DNA from: UBA9647 sp049522195
GTDB taxonomy: Bacteria; Bacteroidota; Ignavibacteria; UBA10030
Length of the DNA stretch: 64,000 bases
Assembly: GCA_049522195.1 (NCBI GenBank)
Contig: JBEKOB010000001.1
Coordinates: 1-64,000 of the forward strand
Direction: 5' to 3'
The first letter of the stretch is position 1. The number at the start of each line of letters is the position of its first letter. Shown in pieces: positions 1-8,039 of this stretch. The translations under genes and the position numbers were made by a program. The notes beneath the pieces were generated by a model. The model was given only the letters and a program-made list of their open reading frames with translations. It made no database searches and had not been told where the DNA came from.

Positions 1-2463
1 AAGAACAGCCTCGGCAACGAATCGTCCTACAACGCCGGGTTCTCGATCGTTTCCTACATAGCAGAAAAGTACGGTGCGGAGAAACTGAACGACATCTCAC
101 GCGCCCTGAGCAGTGTCCCGCGTGTCACAATCGATGGCGCGGTAGCTGATGCCCTGGGGATCTCGGGGGAGGAGCTCTATCAGGAATGGAAGAAGGCGAA
201 GACCGAGCAGTACCAAACTGTTGGAAATGCTGTCAGGGCCGAACGAGTGGATGGTGAGCTGATTGAGAAAGAGGGATTCGGCAACTTCTATCCGACTTTC
301 ACACCGGACGGAAAGCGGATCGCCTATGTCTCGAACAAGGGGAAGGATTATTTTGGATCGAGCGTCGTGTGCGTGTACGATCTTCAGACAAAAACCTCGC
401 AAACGCTCGATGTGCAGGCACGATCTTCGCTTTCATTTTCTCCCGATGGCAAATACCTCTATTATTCTAAGCTCAGCCGGAAGAACGGATTCTGGGCGAA
501 ATTATTCGACCTCTATCGGTATGACATTGAGAACGACAAGGAGGAGCGGCTCACGCATAGTCTGAGGGCATGGAATCCAAAAATCTCTGCCGACGGAAAG
601 AAGCTAGCCTTCGCCTACGGCAGCGATGGAACGGTGAACCTCGGTGTCTGCAATGCCGACGGAAAGAATGTCCGGCAAGTCACGAAATTCACAAACGGCG
701 AGCAGGTCTATACCCCGGCATGGTCTCCCGACGGCAAGCTGATTGCGTTTGGGTACTCCGCCGACGATCGGCAATCTGTGGCGGTGATCAACGAGGACGG
801 GTCGGATTTCAAGATCCTCGTTCAGGGGGTCGACTCCCGCAATCCGGTTTTTTCGCGTGACGGTCAGTCGATTCTCTATTCATCGGCAGAAGGAGGGATT
901 TTCAACATCTTCAGCCTCGATCTTGCGTCGCGAACAACGAAGCAGCTCACAAATGTTCTCGGCGGGGCGTTTCTTCCGACTGTCAACAGCGATGGGGATG
1001 TCACGTATGCTGCGTATACCTCGACCGGTTACAAGATCGCGTATTTGCATCAGCCAAAACCGCTGGTGCTCGCGTCCAGGCTGCAAACGCCGGATTGGAT
1101 CTTGAAGAAGTTCGACCGAACGAACGGTTCGGTTACGTCTGTTGCTACACACGCGTCGGGCGGGTCAGACGTTGTTGCGGAACGCTATACGACAACTCGC
1201 GGGGTTGTGGGATCTGCCATGCCATATCGCAACGTGTACACCAGCCTTTCGATTATACCTATCATCCGCGTCGATAACTACAATCCTCGAAACAAAGGCA
1301 TCGACGTTCTTCGGCCCGGTTTCTATTTCACATCGAGCGATGTGCTGGACAGGTTCTCGCTCTTCGGCGGCGCTGTGATCAATAGAAAAATGGAGCGCGA
1401 TATTTTCGGCGTTGTCGAATACAGCGGAGCAATTCCGCTCTTGTACAACCTGGGACTTTCCCCGACGCTCTCGCTCGAACTCTACAATATCTCCCGCAAA
1501 ACAGATGTCTCATTTTCGATCTTCACAGATGTGGAGCACACAATTTCCACGGACGTTACTTACAACTTGTTCGAGTTTGATGTCAGTCTGAGACACAAGA
1601 TCTTCAATGATTTCACGCAACTGAAGATTGGATACTCGCTTAGTCGATACAACGCCGATATCAGTTCGTTTCTCGTGCCCGGAGGGGGCCTCTCCCCGGG
1701 ATTCTTGAATCTCTATCTTATCGGCAATGTGCTATCTGTGCAAGTAACGCACGACGGCATTCTTCCGTCAGTTGACAAGGATATCAACCCGATTGGGAGG
1801 ACTATCACGCTGCGGTACAACTATGAATTCGATAAGTTTAATCCGGGTGGAGAATACAACATAGAGAACGGGGTGCTCGTGCCACAGTACACCAATCCGA
1901 GTTTTCACCGGCTGGAGATCCTCTGGAACGAGCACCTCAGACTCCCGATCGAAAAAAATACCCTGACACTCTCTGTGCATCGTGCCAGCACGCTTGGGAA
2001 AAAGGTGGACGATTTCTTTGATTTCTATGGGGGGGGATTCATCGGGATGCGCGGCTATCCGTTCTATGGGCTCGGGGGAAACGACATCGCTGTCCTCGGT
2101 GCGGCGTATCGATTTCCAATCTGGACGACGATCAATGCACGTTTCCTGGAATTCTACTTCACGAAGCTGTATGGGTCGGTCTTCGCCGACTACGGTGACG
2201 CCTGGAGCGGCGCTGCGCCGTCGTTCAGCGATTGGAAACGCGATGCCGGTTTCGAGTTCCGACTTGAAGCGTTCTCCTTTTACCAGTATCCAACACGCAT
2301 TTTCTTCTCCGGAGCGTACGGCCTCGATCGCTTTAGCCGGACGTTTAACAATGATGAAGTGACGTACGGCAAGGAATGGCGGTTCTATCTCGGAATCCTC
2401 TTCGATTTTGAGCTGAACCCAATCAGCCAGCCTCTTCAGAACATGTCATATAGGGCAAGGTGA
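1..2463 (+). CDS. Peptidase-MA-like / PD40 propeller / outer-membrane barrel protein (5' partial)
   Basis: The frame is open from base 1, so the gene begins outside the window; the first internal ATG (247) lies inside the gene and is not taken as the start. About 820 codons are visible. Codons 1-75 look like the end of a peptidase-MA (gluzincin-like) domain, with an NAGFSIVSYIAEKYG segment followed by a helical tail. Codons about 90-350 hold at least five WD40-like PD40 blades, each carrying an SPDGK-type turn (TPDGKRIAY, SPDGKYLYY, SADGKKLAF, SPDGKLIAF). The last 400 codons are an aromatic-rich beta barrel of the bacterial surface antigen (Omp85-like) type with the motif GMRGYPFYGLGG. The product is expected in the outer membrane with its propeller in the periplasm. 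Substrate and function are unknown. The next gene follows after 4 bases, so the two are probably co-transcribed. Confidence 0.85.
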   Translation, partial: KNSLGNESSYNAGFSIVSYIAEKYGAEKLNDISRALSSVPRVTIDGAVADALGISGEELYQEWKKAKTEQYQTVGNAVRAERVDGELIEKEGFGNFYPTFTPDGKRIAYVSNKGKDYFGSSVVCVYDLQTKTSQTLDVQARSSLSFSPDGKYLYYSKLSRKNGFWAKLFDLYRYDIENDKEERLTHSLRAWNPKISADGKKLAFAYGSDGTVNLGVCNADGKNVRQVTKFTNGEQVYTPAWSPDGKLIAFGYSADDRQSVAVINEDGSDFKILVQGVDSRNPVFSRDGQSILYSSAEGGIFNIFSLDLASRTTKQLTNVLGGAFLPTVNSDGDVTYAAYTSTGYKIAYLHQPKPLVLASRLQTPDWILKKFDRTNGSVTSVATHASGGSDVVAERYTTTRGVVGSAMPYRNVYTSLSIIPIIRVDNYNPRNKGIDVLRPGFYFTSSDVLDRFSLFGGAVINRKMERDIFGVVEYSGAIPLLYNLGLSPTLSLELYNISRKTDVSFSIFTDVEHTISTDVTYNLFEFDVSLRHKIFNDFTQLKIGYSLSRYNADISSFLVPGGGLSPGFLNLYLIGNVLSVQVTHDGILPSVDKDINPIGRTITLRYNYEFDKFNPGGEYNIENGVLVPQYTNPSFHRLEILWNEHLRLPIEKNTLTLSVHRASTLGKKVDDFFDFYGGGFIGMRGYPFYGLGGNDIAVLGAAYRFPIWTTINARFLEFYFTKLYGSVFADYGDAWSGAAPSFSDWKRDAGFEFRLEAFSFYQYPTRIFFSGAYGLDRFSRTFNNDEVTYGKEWRFYLGILFDFELNPISQPLQNMSYRAR

Positions 2464-2467
2464 GAGC

Positions 2468-3409
2468 ATGCTGAGTCGATGTGCGGCATTGGTTGTAGCG
2501 GGTGTCTTGAGTCTGGTGTCGACCGGATGGTGTCAGGTAATGGGTACTGGTGAGATGCGCAGGCAGGGGCAAATCGCCCTGACGGGTAATCCCCGTCTGG
2601 ATTTGCTTGCCAGTTTCGAGATGATGAGGATGACCGATTCCTCCCAGCGCCGGATGAACGATAACAACCCCGGCAAGAAATCTCCGCTGCTGGCTGGAGC
2701 AATGTCGATCGTAATTCCAGGTGCCGGTGAGTTCTATACGAAAAGCTACTGGCGGGCCGGAGGGTTTGTGCTTGCGGAGACAGCTCTGTGGGTGTTCTAC
2801 GCTTCGTATTACTCAAAGGGGAATGATCAGACAACGCTCTTCCAGAATTTCGCGGACGACCATTGGTCGGTCGTGCGCTATGCGCAGTGGATACAGGATA
2901 ATGTGACAAAACTGAATCCCGATGTGACCTCCTTTACCGTACCCTTCATCTCCGGCACAGACAATCTTCCTCCTTGGCAACGCGTGGATTGGGCGAAGAT
3001 CAATGCGGTGGAGAATGCAATTGCCCAGAGAGCCGGCAACGGATTTACACATCAGTTGCCACACCGGCCTGAGCAGCAGTACTACGAACTGATCGGCAAG
3101 TACCCCCAGTTCGCGGCAGGGTGGGATGATGCGGGAGTGATGACGCCTGAGCGAATCGTCAACGGCGACGTGTCAGCGCGGTTTCTGGATTATTCCAAGA
3201 TGCGTGGGAAAGCAAACGACTTCTATAATATTGCCACCACCGGTTCTATTCTGCTGGTTGTCAACCATTTGCTTTCTGCAATCGATGCGGCATGGAGCGC
3301 AGCACAATTCAATCATCAGCTCAAAGTTGAAGCTCACCTCCAACCCACGGTCCGATCAAACGATTTCGTTGAGTTCGTGCCGACTGCGCGTGTAACGTTC
3401 ACCTTTTGA
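2468..3409 (+). CDS. DUF5683-like envelope protein
   Basis: 313 residues with an N-terminal signal sequence (LVVAGVLSLVSTGWCQ). Around residues 75-105 there is a PGAGEFYTKSYWRAGG segment followed by a hydrophobic stretch, which resembles the DUF5683 membrane domain common in Bacteroidota and relatives. The middle is hydrophilic and Trp/Tyr-rich. A second hydrophobic segment near residue 260 (TTGSILLVVNHLLSAID) is followed by a strand-like C-terminus. The gene starts 4 bases after the barrel protein stops, so a role in the same envelope process is likely. No catalytic motif is visible and the function is unknown. Confidence 0.8.
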   Translation: MLSRCAALVVAGVLSLVSTGWCQVMGTGEMRRQGQIALTGNPRLDLLASFEMMRMTDSSQRRMNDNNPGKKSPLLAGAMSIVIPGAGEFYTKSYWRAGGFVLAETALWVFYASYYSKGNDQTTLFQNFADDHWSVVRYAQWIQDNVTKLNPDVTSFTVPFISGTDNLPPWQRVDWAKINAVENAIAQRAGNGFTHQLPHRPEQQYYELIGKYPQFAAGWDDAGVMTPERIVNGDVSARFLDYSKMRGKANDFYNIATTGSILLVVNHLLSAIDAAWSAAQFNHQLKVEAHLQPTVRSNDFVEFVPTARVTFTF

Positions 3410-3768
3410 AGCACCTAAAGTTTCAAGTTGTTGTCCGAGGGTCCGACTGTCGATGAACGGTCTTGGTTCGGCTCGGTGCCAAGCATCCGAAATCATCGGC
3501 AGGTGCGATGGCAGGTTCAGGAATGAGTTTAATTTCCGTGCATGTTTCGAGATTCTTGATGGCTCTTCTTGGCGCTGGGCACGGAAATTATGGCAAGCGT
3601 GTTGGCAAGTCCAAGGTGTGCGTTATGATTTCGTCCCGTCACGCAACCTGCGTGACGGGATCGGAAAGAAAGTAACTGACGCTCCCACGCAATAGCAAGC
3701 AGCGTCACTATCGCGTGAATAAAGGATTCTTCCAGTGGCCCTTTTTTTGAAAGCCTCGGTACCAAAGA
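3410..3768. other. Intergenic region with one perfect hairpin
   Basis: About 360 bases between convergent genes. Short open frames here show no family resemblance. The only clear element is the inverted repeat at 3634-3660, listed separately. A run of seven T lies at about 3742-3748 but has no stem in front of it. Confidence 0.5.
3634..3660. repeat. Perfect 12-bp hairpin (possible terminator or REP-like element)
   Basis: TCCCGTCACGCA, a 3-base loop ACC, then TGCGTGACGGGA. The stem is perfect and GC-rich but no T-run follows on either strand, so it is not a classical intrinsic terminator. The core CCCGTCAC recurs in another inverted repeat at 47362-47405. It lies between convergent genes, where it could still block read-through or stabilise 3' ends. 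Confidence 0.6.
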
Positions 3769-4677
3769 TCATCCGTGATAGATTTGTTCCCCGCTCTCCA
3801 GCTCATCGATGGTTTTCGGCCAATCGTCTTTCAATAACCTCGCCAGGGAGCGATCAGAAAGCATCTTCCCGCCGGTCTGGCAACGAGCACAATAGTTGCA
3901 TTCATTCTCGGCATACACAATTCTCTGCACCTTCGAACCGCAGACGGGGCATGGGTGTCCAAACCGTCCGTGAACGGCCATCTCGGCATGAAATGCGGTC
4001 ACTTTCTCCGGGAATCCCTTACCGGTCTCTTCCCCGAGTCGTCTTGTCCATTCCGTCAGGACAGATTTGGTCGAGCCATGCAGCTGCACAACCTCTTCAT
4101 CGGAAAGTTGGCGTGTCAGCTTCAGAGGGGAGAGCTTGGCCCGATGCAGGATCTCATCTGAGTACGCGTTGCCGATGGCGCTGAACAACCGGGGGTCCGT
4201 CAAGGCGCGCTTCAGTGTGCGATTTTCGCGGACGAGTGCTCCACGGAATGAATCCAGACTTGAATCCAGAACCTCCAGTCCACCCCGATCGAACTGAGCA
4301 AGTGCTTCACGCCCCTTCACGAGATGCATGGAAGCCCTTTTCTTTGTGCTCGCCTCGGTGAGCAGAAGGGTCCCTGCAGGAAAATCGAAGCCGGCGTGAA
4401 CCATCCTTCCCCCGACTCTGGCCTTCGGCTTCTTCCAATGAAATCTCCCGGCAATCATCAGGTGGACGACGAGAAACAGTTCATCTTCCAGCTCAAACAC
4501 AATCCGCTTTCCAATCCGCGATACACGCTTCACGACCTTTCCGCTTGCGCTGCTGAGCGGTGGATCGAATGTGCGAAGGATGAAGGGATTGTTGAGCCGG
4601 ATATTCTCGAGGCGCTCGCCTTTCACGCGGGCCTCTAGGCTCTCAATGTATACTGTCAGGTCGGGTAGCTCTGGCAT
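3769..4677 (-). CDS. Fpg/Nei-family DNA glycosylase
   Basis: 302 residues. The protein starts with PELPD: Pro2 is the expected catalytic N-terminus (after Met removal) that forms the Schiff base with damaged DNA, and Glu3 follows it. The middle holds the helix-two-turn-helix region (FSAIGNAYSDEILHRAKLSP), and a C-terminal zinc finger has Cys243-x2-Cys246 and Cys263-x2-Cys266. These mark the formamidopyrimidine-DNA glycosylase / endonuclease VIII family, which excises oxidised bases and nicks the abasic site. The tail runs about 35 residues past the finger, longer than typical MutM, so I do not assign mutM versus nei. It is divergent from uvrA, another repair gene, but separated by 217 bases. 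Confidence 0.93.
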   Translation of the reverse strand: MPELPDLTVYIESLEARVKGERLENIRLNNPFILRTFDPPLSSASGKVVKRVSRIGKRIVFELEDELFLVVHLMIAGRFHWKKPKARVGGRMVHAGFDFPAGTLLLTEASTKKRASMHLVKGREALAQFDRGGLEVLDSSLDSFRGALVRENRTLKRALTDPRLFSAIGNAYSDEILHRAKLSPLKLTRQLSDEEVVQLHGSTKSVLTEWTRRLGEETGKGFPEKVTAFHAEMAVHGRFGHPCPVCGSKVQRIVYAENECNYCARCQTGGKMLSDRSLARLLKDDWPKTIDELESGEQIYHG

Positions 4678-4731
4678 GAAGGGGAAGAAAAGTTTCGAGG
4701 TAATGTAGAGAGCGCTGCGCAGAAAGGCAAG

Positions 4732-4747
4732 ACGAGCAGATGCTCGT
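4732..4747. promoter_or_regulatory. Palindrome between the glycosylase and uvrA (candidate operator)
   Basis: ACGAGCAGATGCTCGT: 7-base arms around a 2-base centre. It lies in the divergent spacer between two DNA-repair genes, 148 bases before the uvrA start. The position would suit a damage-response operator, but it matches no LexA box that I can name with confidence. It is proposed on symmetry and context only. Confidence 0.3.
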
Positions 4748-4849
4748 TGTGGCTGAATGTGGGTTAGACCTCGTGGAATTTTCGAATTGATTTTCCCGTC
4801 ATGGACAAGTAAGTTGAATGGTTCAGGGAAAGCGGTGAATAGTGAACCT

Positions 4850-4884
4850 GAAACTCAAAACTGACAACTCAAAACTGAAAACCA
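4850..4884 (+). repeat. AACTCAAAACTGA-type dispersed repeat, copy 1
   Basis: A-rich tandem-like unit containing ACTCAAAACTGACAAC followed by a second TCAAAACTGAAAACC unit. The 16-base core is identical to that at 38926-38941, and a diverged inverted copy lies at about 38473-38515. This copy ends about 10 bases before the uvrA start codon, where a ribosome binding site would be expected. Confidence 0.7.
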
Positions 4885-4894
4885 ACCTTTCCAA

Positions 4895-7768
4895 TTGCCG
4901 AAGAAAAAACCTCTCATAGAATCAAAGGCGACGCCAGCGGGTGGTGCCATTGCGGTCACCGCTGCTGTTCCGATTGAGCCGAGGAAGCCCGGCCGCCTTA
5001 CCTCCATCATTGTCCGAGGGGCCAGGGTTCACAATCTCAAGAACGTGAGCCTTGAGTTTCCACGAAACAAGCTGGTCGTTGTGACGGGTGTTAGCGGATC
5101 GGGGAAATCCAGTCTGGCGTTCGATACGATTTATGCCGAAGGTCAACGCCGGTACGTGGAAAGCCTCTCATCGTATGCCCGCCAGTTCCTCGAGCGGATG
5201 GACAAACCTGACGTCGACCTGATCCAAGGGATAAGCCCTTCCATTGCCATTGAGCAGAAAACTTCGACCCGAAACCCGCGCTCGACGGTCGCAACGACGA
5301 CGGAAATCTATGACTACCTCCGGCTTCTTTTCGGTCGCATCGGGCAGACGTATTGCCGGGAGTGCGGAGAGCTGGTGAAGCGCGACACCGTTTCCACGGT
5401 CGTTGACAAACTGCAACTCGAACCCGACGGCACGAAGGCATACATTACGTTCCCCTTGCACGATCATCCCGGCCACACCTTAAAAGAAGAACTCGACGCG
5501 CTTAAGAAGCGCGGGTTTTTCCGCATTGTGGCGAACGGTGAGTTGATCGACCTGAATGAAACTGAGTTCAAAGCGAAGAGCAAAAAGGGGGTCCTCGTGC
5601 TCGTCGACCGTCTGGTGCTTCGCAAGAACGACAAGGAGAGTGACAAGCGGCTCGCCGATTCCATCGATACCGCGTTCGTTGAAGGGGATGGTTATTCGCA
5701 TGTCTACCTCCTGGATTCGAAGCAGCTCCTCAGGTTTTCACAGCACTATGAGTGTCCGAACGACGGAATCCGCTATGAGGATCCGGATCCGCGCATGTTT
5801 TCTTTCAACAATCCCGTGGGAGCATGTCCGAAATGTCAGGGATTCGGACGGTCGATGGGCATTGACATGGATTTGGTTGTCCCGGACCCGAACAAAACAA
5901 TCCGGCAGGGAGCAATCCATCCGTGGAATTCCCCGAAGTGGCGCGTGAACCTCAAGGGCCTCATGACCATTTCCCGTGAAGCGGGTATCCCTCTCGATGT
6001 CCCGTTCAAGCAACTCACTCCAAAGCAACTGGATATTGTTCTCAACGGCTACAACGGGTTTGATGGGATACACAAGTTCTTCAAATTCATCGAACGAAAA
6101 TCCTACAAGATCCACTACAGGGTCCTCCTCAGCCGATACCGTGGGTACACGACCTGTGACGAGTGCAACGGGTCCCGGCTCCGGAGCGACGCGCTGAACA
6201 TCAAGGTCGCAGGGAACACAATCCATGAAGTCGTTCGGATGAACATCGCAGATGCGAACGAACTCTTCCTCCGCATCAAGCTCTCGAGGTTTGAGCTTGA
6301 CGTCGCGAAGAGGATACTCGAGGAGATCAGGAAGCGCCTCAAGTTCCTGAACGATGTCGGTATCGGCTATCTGACTCTCGATCGCCTCACCATGACGCTT
6401 TCGGGGGGCGAGTCGCAGCGCATCAACCTCGCAACCTCGCTTGGGTCGTCACTGGTTGGATCGCTCTACGTGCTCGATGAGCCAAGCATCGGCCTTCACC
6501 CACGCGATAACAACAAGCTGATCAATATCCTTAAGTCGCTCAGAGATGTCGGCAATAGCGTTCTTGTCGTCGAGCATGATGAAGAAATGATCCGTTCAGC
6601 GGATGTTGTTGTCGATATGGGGCCGAAGGCAGGAGAGCATGGGGGAGAGGTTGTCTGCTGTGGTACGGTAGACGAGCTGCTCAAGCACCCTACCTCGCTC
6701 ACGGCGCAATACCTGAACGGCAAGCTTCGCATCCCGACCCCGCGCAAGCGTCGTCGCGACATGGAACAGTCGATTCTCGTCAAAGGAGCGGCCGAGCATA
6801 ACCTCAAAGGGATTGATGTGCGTATCCCGCTCGGGATGTTCGTGTGCGTCACTGGCGTGAGTGGCTCCGGGAAAAGCACGCTGGTGCATGAGATCCTCTA
6901 CGCAGGCATTCAGAAGATGAAGGGTGGGTTCGAAGGGAGTGTCGGCAGGTTTGGCTCAATACAAGGGGCTGAACACATCGAGCGCGTGGAGCTCGTCGAC
7001 CAATCACCTATTGGGCGTTCGCCCCGGTCGAACCCCGTGACGTATCTGAAGATCTTCGACCTTATCAGGGACCTGCTTGCTCACACGCAGGCGGCCCGGA
7101 TCCGCGGTTTCATGCCCGGGCACTTTTCTTTTAATGTCCCTGGAGGTCGATGCGATGTTTGTGAAGGGGACGGCTTTCAGAAAGTGGAAATGCAATTCCT
7201 TGCCGATCTCTACCTGACGTGTGAGTCGTGTAAGGGAAAGAGGTTCAAACAGGAAGTGCTCGAGGTCCGCTATCATGGCAAGAACGTCGATGACATGCTC
7301 AGGATGACGATCACCGAAGCGATTGACTTCTTTGCTCAGCATCCCGATGGACGTAAGGTAGCTCAACGATTGAAGATCCTTGATGACGTCGGACTTGGCT
7401 ACGTGCGCCTGGGGCAGCCCGCGACAACTTTGTCAGGAGGAGAAGCCCAACGGATCAAGCTGGCGAACCATTTGACGGCTTCCAAATCGGAAGGACGTGC
7501 GCTCTTTATTTTCGATGAGCCGACGACGGGACTTCATTTCGACGATATTGCGAAGCTCCTAAAGTGTTTCAACGCACTCGTGGAGGCGGGGCATTCGCTC
7601 CTTGTGGTTGAACACAACATGCATGTCGTCAAGTGCGCTGATTTCGTCATCGATCTTGGGCCCGAAGGAGGTAATGGGGGAGGACAAGTGGTGGCAACCG
7701 GAACGCCGGAGGAATTGGCGGGCATGAGCACGTCGCACACCGGCAGGTTTCTGAAAGAGTATTTGTGA
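4895..7768 (+). CDS. uvrA: Excinuclease ABC subunit A
   Basis: 957 residues, normal length for UvrA, the damage-recognition ATPase of nucleotide excision repair that loads UvrB. There are two ABC modules: Walker A GVSGSGKSS at 65-73 and GVSGSGKST in the second half, with signatures LSGGESQR and LSGGEAQR. Cys-x2-Cys pairs for the zinc modules are present (CRECG, CPKCQ, CDECNGSRL, CDVCEGDGF with CESCKGKRF). The start is TTG at 4895; the same frame has a stop at 4862-4864 and no other start in between, so no upstream ATG is possible. There is no Shine-Dalgarno sequence, because a dispersed repeat occupies that position. About 35 residues precede the conserved UvrA beginning (IIVRGARVHNLKNV). Confidence 0.98.
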   Translation: MPKKKPLIESKATPAGGAIAVTAAVPIEPRKPGRLTSIIVRGARVHNLKNVSLEFPRNKLVVVTGVSGSGKSSLAFDTIYAEGQRRYVESLSSYARQFLERMDKPDVDLIQGISPSIAIEQKTSTRNPRSTVATTTEIYDYLRLLFGRIGQTYCRECGELVKRDTVSTVVDKLQLEPDGTKAYITFPLHDHPGHTLKEELDALKKRGFFRIVANGELIDLNETEFKAKSKKGVLVLVDRLVLRKNDKESDKRLADSIDTAFVEGDGYSHVYLLDSKQLLRFSQHYECPNDGIRYEDPDPRMFSFNNPVGACPKCQGFGRSMGIDMDLVVPDPNKTIRQGAIHPWNSPKWRVNLKGLMTISREAGIPLDVPFKQLTPKQLDIVLNGYNGFDGIHKFFKFIERKSYKIHYRVLLSRYRGYTTCDECNGSRLRSDALNIKVAGNTIHEVVRMNIADANELFLRIKLSRFELDVAKRILEEIRKRLKFLNDVGIGYLTLDRLTMTLSGGESQRINLATSLGSSLVGSLYVLDEPSIGLHPRDNNKLINILKSLRDVGNSVLVVEHDEEMIRSADVVVDMGPKAGEHGGEVVCCGTVDELLKHPTSLTAQYLNGKLRIPTPRKRRRDMEQSILVKGAAEHNLKGIDVRIPLGMFVCVTGVSGSGKSTLVHEILYAGIQKMKGGFEGSVGRFGSIQGAEHIERVELVDQSPIGRSPRSNPVTYLKIFDLIRDLLAHTQAARIRGFMPGHFSFNVPGGRCDVCEGDGFQKVEMQFLADLYLTCESCKGKRFKQEVLEVRYHGKNVDDMLRMTITEAIDFFAQHPDGRKVAQRLKILDDVGLGYVRLGQPATTLSGGEAQRIKLANHLTASKSEGRALFIFDEPTTGLHFDDIAKLLKCFNALVEAGHSLLVVEHNMHVVKCADFVIDLGPEGGNGGGQVVATGTPEELAGMSTSHTGRFLKEYL

Positions 7769-7882
7769 AGAAATAAAGGTAGCAGTCTCAGGCGGTCTCT
7801 TCTCCTCACGCCAACCGATTTATGCTAACCGCCCATCTGAGTCCTGAGAAACGGACTTCGATGGGTAAAACAGTTGCGAGCT

Positions 7883-7915
7883 TGCCCGCCGAAGCGTTTC
7901 TTGCGTAGGCGGGCA
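7883..7915. repeat. GCCCGCC/GGCGGGC palindromic (REP-like) element
   Basis: TGCCCGCC (7883-7890) pairs with GGCGGGCA (7908-7915) around a 17-base partly self-complementary loop. It lies in the 271-base gap between the convergent uvrA and esterase genes. There is no clear T-tract. Such GC-rich palindromes between convergent genes usually act as 3'-end stabilisers or are dispersed REP-type repeats. A second small hairpin, GCAAGC-GTCG-GCTTGC, is at 7961-7976. Confidence 0.5.
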
Positions 7916-8039
7916 CTTTACTTCTAGCCAACCTTAGTTTAGACATCGCCTATCTACCGTGCAAGCGTCGGCTTGCCCCAACCTCTCCTGTCGGGGTTTG
8001 CCGTTGGTAATGTGAATTTGTTTTGCCATTGTCCATGGC

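Noticed and set aside
3634..3660. Hairpin as an intrinsic terminator
   Set aside because: The stem is perfect, but neither side has a T-run; kept only as a structural repeat.
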